This document shows, piece by piece, positions 57,788-64,000 of a DNA stretch of 64,000 bases. Under the pieces are notes generated by a model, which worked only from the letters and a program-made list of their open reading frames with translations, was not told where the DNA came from and ran no database searches. The DNA comes from Pseudomonas atagonensis. Lineage in GTDB: Bacteria; Pseudomonadota; Gammaproteobacteria; Pseudomonadales; Pseudomonadaceae. How positions within the stretch are numbered: the first letter of the stretch is position 1; each line of letters opens with the position of its first letter. The stretch covers positions 1 through 64,000 of the forward strand of contig NZ_VXCA01000015.1 of the NCBI RefSeq assembly GCF_011369485.1, read 5' to 3'. The position numbers and the translations under genes are program-made.

Positions 57788-58942
57788 ATGATGATTTGCC
57801 CCAACAGCGCCAAGCCCGGCATCAAGCCTTTCAGCCAGCTTCAGCACCCGCGTGAAGTGATCCGGCAATTCACGCCCAACTGGTTCGCCGCCACGATGGG
57901 TACCGGCGTGCTAGCGTTGGCACTGGCGCAGTTGCCGCTGGCGATTCCCGGTTTACACGCCGTCGCCGAAGGGCTGTGGTTGTTCAACATTCTGTTGTTC
58001 ACGCTGTTCACGGCGGCCTACGCCGCGCGCTGGATTCTGTTCTTCGATGAAGCGCGGCGGATTTTCGGGCACTCCACGGTGTCGATGTTCTTCGGCACGA
58101 TTCCCATGGGCTTGGCGACAATTATCAACGGTTTTCTGCTGTTCGGCCTGCCGCGCTGGGGCGACGGCGTCATTCATCTCGCCGAAGTGCTGTGGTGGAT
58201 CGACGTGGCCATGTCGCTGGCCTGCGGTGTGTTGATTCCGTACATGATGTTTACCCGTCAGGAACACAGCATCGACCAGATGACCGCCGTCTGGCTGTTG
58301 CCGGTGGTCGCCGCTGAAGTCGCGGCGGCCAGTGGCGGTTTGCTCGCGCCGCATCTCACCGATGCCCACTCGCAACTGATCGTACTGACCACCAGCTACG
58401 TGCTTTGGGCCTTTTCCCTGCCGGTGGCGTTCAGCATTCTGACCATCCTGTTGCTGCGCATGGCGTTGCATAAACTGCCCCACGAAAACATGGCCGCGTC
58501 GAGCTGGCTGGCCCTCGGCCCTATCGGCACCGGTGCGCTGGGCATGTTGCTGCTGGGCGCGGATGCGCCGGCGATCTTCGCCGCCAACGGTCTGCCGGGC
58601 CTTGGCGAAATCGCATCGGGCATTGGCTTGATCGCCGGTATCACCCTGTGGGGGTTCGGCTTGTGGTGGATGTTGATGGCGTTGTTGATCACCGTGCGTT
58701 ATCTGCGTGACGGCATTCCGTTCAACCTCGGCTGGTGGGGTTTTACCTTCCCGCTGGGCGTGTATTCGCTGGCGACGCTGAAACTTGCCAGCACGCTGAG
58801 TCTTGGTTTTTTCAGTGTCGTCGGCTGCGTGCTGGTGACCTTGCTGGCGGTGATGTGGCTGATTGTCGGCAAGCGCACGCTGCAAGGGGCGTGGCGCGGT
58901 GAACTGTTTGTCTCGCCGTGCATTGCAGGTTTGAAGAAATAA
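57788..58942 (+). CDS. TDT (tellurite-resistance/dicarboxylate) family transporter
   Basis: A 384-residue membrane protein of about ten segments in the SLAC1/TehA fold family. Early conserved residues are PNWFAATMGTGVLALALAQLP. Members export sulfite, C4-dicarboxylates or malate. The substrate here is unclear, although the motif TMGTGVL is common in sulfite exporters. The start at 57788 follows a strong GAGGAGAGG site; 57791 is also possible. It is a single-gene unit. Confidence 0.82.
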   Translation: MMICPNSAKPGIKPFSQLQHPREVIRQFTPNWFAATMGTGVLALALAQLPLAIPGLHAVAEGLWLFNILLFTLFTAAYAARWILFFDEARRIFGHSTVSMFFGTIPMGLATIINGFLLFGLPRWGDGVIHLAEVLWWIDVAMSLACGVLIPYMMFTRQEHSIDQMTAVWLLPVVAAEVAAASGGLLAPHLTDAHSQLIVLTTSYVLWAFSLPVAFSILTILLLRMALHKLPHENMAASSWLALGPIGTGALGMLLLGADAPAIFAANGLPGLGEIASGIGLIAGITLWGFGLWWMLMALLITVRYLRDGIPFNLGWWGFTFPLGVYSLATLKLASTLSLGFFSVVGCVLVTLLAVMWLIVGKRTLQGAWRGELFVSPCIAGLKK

Positions 58943-59039
58943 CCTGAAAAGTTTAGGTAAGGTGTGGCCTGGATCGCGGTTCGAGATTCCAATACAAGAA
59001 CCCAGGCCACTCCAACCCAACATCAGGGAAACACGGAAG

Positions 59040-60914
59040 ATGAGTCACCCCTCACAGTTCAACCTGCTGCGCACCCGGCGTTTCTTGCCGTTCTTCATCA
59101 CGCAGTCGCTTGGCGCGTTCAACGACAACGTGTTTAAACAGTCGCTGATCCTCGCCATTCTCTATCGGCTGACCATCGAAGGTGACCGCTCAATCTGGGT
59201 CAACCTGTGTGCGCTGCTGTTTATCCTGCCGTTTTTTCTGTTCTCGGCGCTGGCCGGGCAGTTCGGGGAAAAATTCGCCAAGGACGCGCTGATCCGGGTC
59301 ATCAAACTCGCGGAAATCGCGATCATGGCCGTAGGATCGATCGGCTTCCTCTTCGATCATCTGTCGCTGATGCTGGTGGCGCTGTTCGCCATGGGCACGC
59401 ATTCGGCACTGTTCGGGCCGGTGAAGTACTCGATCCTTCCGCAGGCATTGCGCGAGGATGAACTGGTTGGCGGCAACGGACTGGTGGAGATGGGCACGTT
59501 CCTGGCGATCCTCGCCGGCACCATCGGCGCCGGTGTCATCATGTCCTCGACGCACTACGCACCGCTGGTGTCGACTGCGATTATCGGCATCGCGGTGCTC
59601 GGTTATCTGGCCAGCCGCAGCATTCCTCGCGCGGCGGCGGCTACGCCGGAGATGCGCCTGAACTGGAACATCTTCAGCCAGTCCTGGGCCACCCTTAAAC
59701 TCGGCCTGGGCCAGACGCCTGCCGTATCGCGTTCGATTGTCGGCAACTCGTGGTTCTGGTTCGTCGGGGCGATTTATCTGACGCAGATTCCGGCGTACGC
59801 CAAAGAGTGGATGCACGGCGACGAAACGGTGGTTACGCTGATCCTCACCGTGTTTTCGGTCGGCATCGCGCTGGGTTCGATGCTCTGCGAAAAGCTTTCC
59901 GGGCGTAAGGTCGAAATCGGTCTGGTGCCGTTTGGCTCGTTCGGTCTGACCGTATTCGGCCTGCTGTTGTGGTGGCATTCCGGCGGAATACCGGACAGCG
60001 TCACCGGCCATGGCTGGGTTGAAATATTGGGTTTTGCGCACACCTGGGCGGTGTTGATCGACATTCTTGGCCTCGGTATTTTCGGCGGCTTCTATATCGT
60101 GCCGCTGTACGCGCTGATCCAGTCGCGCACTGCGGAAAACGAGCGGGCGCGCGTGATTGCTGCCAACAACATCCTCAACGCACTGTTTATGGTGGTTTCG
60201 GCCATCGTCTCCATCGTGTTGTTGAGCGTGGTGAAACTGTCGATTCCGCAACTGTTTTTGGTGGTGTCGTTGCTCAACATCGGCGTCAACGCCTACATCT
60301 TCAAGATCGTCCCCGAGTTCAGCATGCGTTTCATGATCTGGCTGCTCAGCCATTCCATGTACCGCGTCGAGCACCGCAATCTTGAAGCAATCCCGGATGA
60401 AGGCGCGGCGCTGCTGGTGTGCAACCACGTGTCGTTTGTTGACGCCCTGCTGATTGGCGGCGCTGTGCGTCGGCCGATTCGCTTTGTCATGTACTACAAA
60501 ATCTACAACCTGCCGGTGCTGAACTTTATTTTCCGTACGGCGGGGACGATTCCGATTGCCGGACGCAACGAAGACATCCAGATCTACGAAAAGGCCTTCA
60601 CCCGGATTGCCCAATATTTGAAGGACGGCGAACTGGTCTGCATCTTTCCGGAAGGCAAGCTGACCGCTGACGGCGAGATCAACGAGTTCAAGAGCGGGCT
60701 GACGCGGATTCTCGAAGAAACACCGGTGCCGGTGATTCCGCTGGCGCTGCAAGGGTTGTGGGGGAGTTTCTTCAGTCGCGATCCGAGCAAAGGCGTATTT
60801 CGCCGGTTGTGGTCGCGGGTGACGTTGGTGGCGGGATCGGCGGTCGCTGTTGAAGAGGCGCAACCGGCGGAGTTGCAGGCTTTGGTCGGGGAATTGCGCG
60901 GGACTGTTAGATAA
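59040..60914 (+). CDS. MFS/LplT-like transporter fused to a PlsC acyltransferase
   Basis: A 624-residue fusion. Residues 1-400 or so form a major-facilitator domain resembling the lysophospholipid transporter LplT (TQSLGAFNDNVFKQSLILA at the start). Residues about 430-624 form a PlsC-type acyltransferase: the HX4D motif NHVSFVDAL has its histidine near residue 462, and FPEGKLTADG is near 536. The likely role is to flip lysophospholipid inward and re-acylate it, keeping phospholipids repaired. No AMP-binding ligase domain is fused here. The start is the ATG at 59040. Confidence 0.88.
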   Translation: MSHPSQFNLLRTRRFLPFFITQSLGAFNDNVFKQSLILAILYRLTIEGDRSIWVNLCALLFILPFFLFSALAGQFGEKFAKDALIRVIKLAEIAIMAVGSIGFLFDHLSLMLVALFAMGTHSALFGPVKYSILPQALREDELVGGNGLVEMGTFLAILAGTIGAGVIMSSTHYAPLVSTAIIGIAVLGYLASRSIPRAAAATPEMRLNWNIFSQSWATLKLGLGQTPAVSRSIVGNSWFWFVGAIYLTQIPAYAKEWMHGDETVVTLILTVFSVGIALGSMLCEKLSGRKVEIGLVPFGSFGLTVFGLLLWWHSGGIPDSVTGHGWVEILGFAHTWAVLIDILGLGIFGGFYIVPLYALIQSRTAENERARVIAANNILNALFMVVSAIVSIVLLSVVKLSIPQLFLVVSLLNIGVNAYIFKIVPEFSMRFMIWLLSHSMYRVEHRNLEAIPDEGAALLVCNHVSFVDALLIGGAVRRPIRFVMYYKIYNLPVLNFIFRTAGTIPIAGRNEDIQIYEKAFTRIAQYLKDGELVCIFPEGKLTADGEINEFKSGLTRILEETPVPVIPLALQGLWGSFFSRDPSKGVFRRLWSRVTLVAGSAVAVEEAQPAELQALVGELRGTVR

Positions 60915-60936
60915 TCAGTGATTTACTGGCCTCTTC

Positions 60937-61012
60937 GCGAGCAAGCCCGCTCCCACAGTTGACCGTACTCCTCAGGCGGAACGCGGTTGAATGTGGGAGC
61001 GGGTTTGCTCGC
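60937..61012. repeat. REP doublet between the fusion gene and sugE
   Basis: GCGAGCAAGCCCGCTCCCACA-type units face each other: 60937-60957 and 60992-61012, reverse complements with one mismatch, 34 bases apart. REPIN-like. Confidence 0.8.
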
Positions 61013-61017
61013 AAAAA

Positions 61018-61332
61018 TTAAGCGCTGACCTTGAGCCCGATCAAACCAGTGATGATCAACGCCACACTGGCCAGCCGAATCAATGCCATCGACTCACCAA
61101 ACAGAATGATCCCGGCGATTACCGTGCCTACGGCACCGACACCGGTCCAGATCGCATAAGCGGTGCCCAGCGGCAGTTCCTTCATCGCCAGCCCCAGCAA
61201 GCCAAGGCTGATGGCCATGGCTGCAACGGTCAGAACGGTAGGAATCGGGCGGGTGAAACCATCGGTGTATTTCAGGCCGACGGCCCAGCCGACCTCGAAC
61301 AGGCCGGCGAAAAACAGGATGATCCAGGACAT
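61018..61332 (-). CDS. sugE: SMR family guanidinium exporter (Gdx/SugE)
   Basis: A 104-residue four-helix proton-coupled exporter. The essential Glu13 is in [17 protein letters not shown], the motif of the Gdx clade (guanidinium export) rather than of EmrE. Other typical blocks are [17 protein letters not shown] and [14 protein letters not shown] precedes the ATG. The guanidine-II riboswitch upstream supports guanidinium as the substrate. Confidence 0.93.
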   Translation of the reverse strand: MSWIILFFAGLFEVGWAVGLKYTDGFTRPIPTVLTVAAMAISLGLLGLAMKELPLGTAYAIWTGVGAVGTVIAGIILFGESMALIRLASVALIITGLIGLKVSA

Positions 61333-61338
61333 GTAAAA

Positions 61339-61404
61339 CCTCCATCGATAGATGGGGCCGTCCCCGGATTGAAAACTCGATCGAGCCGCAGGGTCGTCCC
61401 CGCG
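61339..61404 (-). promoter_or_regulatory. Guanidine-II (mini-ykkC) riboswitch of sugE
   Basis: Read on the minus strand, hairpin P1 is CGCGGGG-ACGA-CCCUGCG (61404-61387) and hairpin P2 is GGGG-ACGG-CCCC (61365-61354). Both loops are ACGR, the mini-ykkC signature, and the linker is 21 bases. Immediately after P2, CCAUC (61355-61351) can pair with GAUGG (61346-61342). The latter overlaps the sugE ribosome site GGAGG (61343-61339). This anti-ribosome-site hairpin shares two bases with P2, so guanidinium binding could open translation. The class is established; the switching mechanism here is inference. Confidence 0.88.
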
Positions 61405-61450
61405 TTGCGCCGCATTTTGCCGAGCATCAACCCGGGGATCAAGTTTCGGC

Positions 61451-62416
61451 TCAGTCGGCGGTCTGTTGCGCCAGCGCTTCGCGATCCTGTTTTTCGCTCA
61501 TCCGCCGGAAATACGTCGACAACAACGCCCCGGAGATGTTGTGCCAGACACTGAACAACGCGCTCGGTACTGCCGCCAGTGGCGAGAAGTGCGCACTGGC
61601 CAGAGCGGCGCCCAATCCCGAGTTCTGCATACCTACTTCGAGTGCCAGTGATTTGCGCTGGGCCAGCGGCAAGTTGAACAGGCGCCCGGTGAAGTAACCG
61701 AGCAAATAGCCGAAGCTGTTGTGCAGCATGACCACGGCCATGATCAGCAAACCGGATTCGGCAATCTTCGCCTGACTCGCGGCCACCACCGCCGTGACGA
61801 TGATTACAATGCTGACCACCGACACCAGTGGCAACACATCCACCGCGTGGCGAACTTTGTCGCCGAGCACGCGTTGCGCAACCACACCAAGAATGATCGG
61901 CAGCAGCACCACTTGCAGGATCGACCAGAACAATTCCATGAACGACACCGGCAGCCACGCCGAGGCCAACAGCCAGATCAGCGCCGGCGTCAACAGCGGG
62001 GCGAGGAGGGTGGTGACGGCGGCGATGGCCACCGACAGCGCCAGATCACCGCGGGCCAGCCAGGTCATCACGTTCGACGAGGTGCCGCTCGGGCAGCAGC
62101 CGACCAGAATCACGCCGACGGCAATTTCCGGCGGCAGGTGAAACACCTGACACAGCAACCACGCCACGCCGGGCATGATCACAAAATGCGCGACCACGCC
62201 CAGCGCGACACGCCAGGGGTGGCGGGCGACGGCGGCGAAGTCATCGAGTTTGAGGGTCAGGCCCATGCCGAACATCACCAGGCCCAGCAGCGGTACGATC
62301 GCGCCTTTGAGGCCGAGGAACCAGTCCGGCTGCAGGAACGCGATCACCGCGAAAATCAGAACCCAGTAAGCGAAGGTATTGCCGACAAAGCGGCTGAGTG
62401 CAGCCAGTGCGCGCAT
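61451..62416 (-). CDS. Bile acid:sodium symporter family (BASS) transporter
   Basis: A 321-residue membrane protein of about ten segments. Landmarks are [15 protein letters not shown] near residue 47, [24 protein letters not shown] (sodium-site region) and [19 protein letters not shown]. The family moves organic anions with sodium, but the substrate is unknown in this subfamily. The start at 62416 follows AAGGAA. The longer frame upstream runs through a REP unit and is not credible. Confidence 0.88.
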   Translation of the reverse strand: MRALAALSRFVGNTFAYWVLIFAVIAFLQPDWFLGLKGAIVPLLGLVMFGMGLTLKLDDFAAVARHPWRVALGVVAHFVIMPGVAWLLCQVFHLPPEIAVGVILVGCCPSGTSSNVMTWLARGDLALSVAIAAVTTLLAPLLTPALIWLLASAWLPVSFMELFWSILQVVLLPIILGVVAQRVLGDKVRHAVDVLPLVSVVSIVIIVTAVVAASQAKIAESGLLIMAVVMLHNSFGYLLGYFTGRLFNLPLAQRKSLALEVGMQNSGLGAALASAHFSPLAAVPSALFSVWHNISGALLSTYFRRMSEKQDREALAQQTAD

Positions 62417-62456
62417 GGCTTGTTCCTTATTATTAAATGAGCACCACAAAACCAAA

Positions 62457-62545
62457 TGTGGGAGCGGGCTTGCTCGCGAAGGCGTCACGTCAGCCAATAC
62501 ATCGTTGAATGACACAGCGCTTTCGCGAGCAAGCTCGCTCCCACA
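62457..62545. repeat. REP doublet (REPIN-like) upstream of the BASS gene
   Basis: Unit 62457-62480 (TGTGGGAGCGGGCTTGCTCG...) and its inverted partner 62522-62545 differ at one position, 41 bases apart. Confidence 0.85.
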
Positions 62546-62564
62546 GTTAGAACCGCGTCAGGCG

Positions 62565-63485
62565 TTAGATTCCCTGCGGCGTTTCTTCCCCACCCAGTGC
62601 TTCTACCAGCGCCGGCAGGAAATCACCGAACGTCAGCATCATCAGGGTGAAGCTGGCGTCCAGTTGCCCCAGCGCTTCGTCGCCGCCGTCCTGTTCTGCC
62701 TGATCCTGCAACAGATCTTCGAACTTCAGACGTTTGACGGTCAGCTTGTCGTCAAGCATGAACGACAGTTTGTCCTGCCAGGCCAGCGACAACTGCGTGA
62801 CCACTTTGCCCGTGCTCAGGTGCAGCTGGATTTCGTCGCTGGTCAGGTCCTGACGCTTGCAGCGGACGATGCCGCCATCTTCGTGGGTATCGCGCAACTC
62901 GCATTCGTCCAGCACGAAGAAATCGTCGGCGGCTTTCTGCGTGGTGACCCACTCAGTCATGACGGCGGTTGGTGCCATTTTCACGGTGAGAGGACGAACC
63001 GGCAGGGTGCCGATCACCTCACGCAGGGTGGAGAGCAGGTCTTCGGCGCGTTTCGGGCTGGCCGAGTTGACCAGAATAAGACCCTGTTTCGGCGCGATAG
63101 CGGCGAAGGTCGAAGAGCGGCGGATGAACGCGCGCGGCAGGAACGCCTGGATGATTTCATCCTTGATCTGATCACGTTCCTTCTTGTAGACCTTGCGCAT
63201 CTGCTCGGCTTCGATCTCTTCGACCTTTTCCTTGACCGCGTCACGCACGACGCTGCCCGGCAGAATGCGTTCTTCTTTACGCGCGGCAATCAGCAGGAAG
63301 TCACCGCTGACGTGTACCAATGGAGCATCTTCGCCTTTGCCGAACGGCGCGACGAAACCGTAGGTGGTCAACTCCTGGCTTGCACATGGACGCGCCAGTT
63401 TGGTGGCCAGTGCAGTTTCCAGCGCCTCGGCATCGACAGGCAGGTCTTGGGTCAGGCGATAGATAAGCAGGTTTTTGAACCACAT
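62565..63485 (-). CDS. rdgC: Recombination-associated protein RdgC
   Basis: A 306-residue ring-forming DNA-binding protein that counters RecA filament activity. It begins [20 protein letters not shown] and has the family blocks [17 protein letters not shown] and [16 protein letters not shown]. 306 residues is typical for Pseudomonas. The start at 63485 follows GGAGAG. The longer frame adds MYKGETHP and is not supported. Confidence 0.95.
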   Translation of the reverse strand: MWFKNLLIYRLTQDLPVDAEALETALATKLARPCASQELTTYGFVAPFGKGEDAPLVHVSGDFLLIAARKEERILPGSVVRDAVKEKVEEIEAEQMRKVYKKERDQIKDEIIQAFLPRAFIRRSSTFAAIAPKQGLILVNSASPKRAEDLLSTLREVIGTLPVRPLTVKMAPTAVMTEWVTTQKAADDFFVLDECELRDTHEDGGIVRCKRQDLTSDEIQLHLSTGKVVTQLSLAWQDKLSFMLDDKLTVKRLKFEDLLQDQAEQDGGDEALGQLDASFTLMMLTFGDFLPALVEALGGEETPQGI

Positions 63486-63595
63486 GGGGTGAGTCTCTCC
63501 TTTATACAAAGGGGGGCATTATTGTCTTCGCCGCCTGATAGGCCAACCCTTCTCTAAGCCTTTGGAAGGCCTGAGAAAATTATTTAAAAAAGTGC

Positions 63596-63624
63596 TTGCC
63601 AGAGGTTGGGTCGCTCCGTAGAAT
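63596..63624 (+). promoter_or_regulatory. Promoter of the tRNA pair
   Basis: TTGCCA (63596-63601), a 17-base spacer and TAGAAT (63619-63624), then a GC-rich discriminator GCGCGCC, typical of growth-regulated stable-RNA promoters. Confidence 0.75.
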
Positions 63625-63644
63625 GCGCGCCACACCGAAGCGAA

Positions 63645-63720
63645 GGGTGATTAGCTCAGCTGGGAGAGCGTCTGCCTTACAAGCAGAATGTCGGCGGTTC
63701 GATCCCGTCATCACCCACCA
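63645..63720 (+). tRNA. tRNA-Val (anticodon TAC)
   Basis: 76 bases with the CCA end encoded. The acceptor stem is GGGTGAT/ATCACCC. The anticodon stem TCTGC/GCAGA encloses CTTACAA, anticodon TAC at 63678-63680. The T-arm has GGTTCGATCCC. Confidence 0.97.
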
Positions 63721-63739
63721 TTCGTTTCAAGTGTTTAGC

Positions 63740-63816
63740 GCAGCGGTAGTTCAGTCGGTTAGAATACCGGCCTGTCACGCCGGGGGTCGCGGGTTCGAGT
63801 CCCGTCCGCTGCGCCA
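63740..63816 (+). tRNA. tRNA-Asp (anticodon GTC)
   Basis: 77 bases with CCA encoded. Acceptor GCAGCGG/CCGCTGC, anticodon stem CCGGC/GCCGG with loop CTGTCAC, anticodon GTC at 63774-63776. T-arm GGGTTCGAGTCCC. It is 19 bases after tRNA-Val, in the same transcript. Confidence 0.97.
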
Positions 63817-63856
63817 TATTCGGTAACCTGGAACACTGAACGCCAGGTCACCACGG

Positions 63857-63882
63857 AAAAACCCGCCAAGGCGGGTTTTTTT
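63857..63882 (+). terminator. Terminator of the tRNA unit
   Basis: AAAACCCGCC/GGCGGGTTTT stem followed by a T-run. The remaining bases to 64000 are AT-rich with CATAAT at 63982-63987, probably part of the promoter of a transcription unit outside the window. Confidence 0.88.
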
Positions 63883-64000
63883 CTGCCTCGAGTTGTACAT
63901 GCGGAATGTGTCGTTTCACCGGTTTTCGGATTTATTTGAAAAAAAACTTCAATTAAATCAACACTTTACGAAAACTTGTGGCATAATGCGTCCCGTAACG

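Noticed and set aside
63645..63816. tRNA-associated attachment site or island
   Set aside because: No integrase and no repeat of the tRNA 3' end within the window.

Overview
The window looks like a chromosomal segment of a fluorescens-group Pseudomonas. The evidence is the gene order (gltA | sdhCDAB-sucAB-lpdG-sucCD; purMN next to a DUF2066 gene, a PerM-like gene and hda; cobO to cobS), the GC-rich codon usage, and many short intergenic inverted repeats of the kind common in these genomes. I see no transposase, integrase, prophage, CRISPR array or recognisable defence island. Almost all of the sequence is housekeeping DNA, and every recognisable gene appears intact.

Layout. 1-13150: divergent gltA and the long TCA operon for succinate dehydrogenase, 2-oxoglutarate dehydrogenase and succinyl-CoA synthetase, with structured leaders before sucA and sucC. 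13150-24911: a long inverted repeat, brnQ, DUF599 and MAPEG membrane proteins, a small lipoprotein, two tandem hot-dog thioesterases, htpG with a heat-shock-type promoter, a dienelactone-hydrolase-like enzyme, a pirin, an OsmC protein, an exported amidohydrolase and a chemoreceptor. 25014-32495: purM-purN-DUF3108 facing DUF2066, PerM-like and hda genes, then two NlpC/P60 lipoproteins. 32630-34594: a sorbosone-dehydrogenase-like lipoprotein and an unrecognised gene.

34771-43869: a cobalamin riboswitch and ten tightly overlapping genes (cobO to cobS). They cover corrinoid adenosylation, a,c-amidation, amidation to cobyric acid, aminopropanol attachment and lower-ligand synthesis and assembly. 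44099-48977: a MarR/MFS pair with palindromic operators, a 40-residue membrane peptide, an exported glutathione peroxidase, fadL and two orphan genes. 48978-49939 is 962 bases without a convincing gene; it holds stem-loops and DnaA-box-like sites. 49940-63485: a Sel1-like protein, rmuC, a giant SLC5-type hybrid sensor kinase, a TetR/MFS pair separated by a perfect inverted repeat, a cupin, a TDT transporter, an LplT-like/PlsC fusion, a guanidinium exporter behind a guanidine-II (mini-ykkC) riboswitch, a BASS transporter and rdgC. 63645-63816: tRNA-Val and tRNA-Asp.

I did not find a clearly undescribed multi-gene system. The best leads are RNA and DNA elements: the mini-ykkC switch with its overlapping Shine-Dalgarno hairpin, the hairpin over the start of the TetR-linked MFS gene, the stem-loop block upstream of an orphan 74-residue gene, and the sucA and sucC leaders. 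All calls come from reading the sequence; no database search was run.
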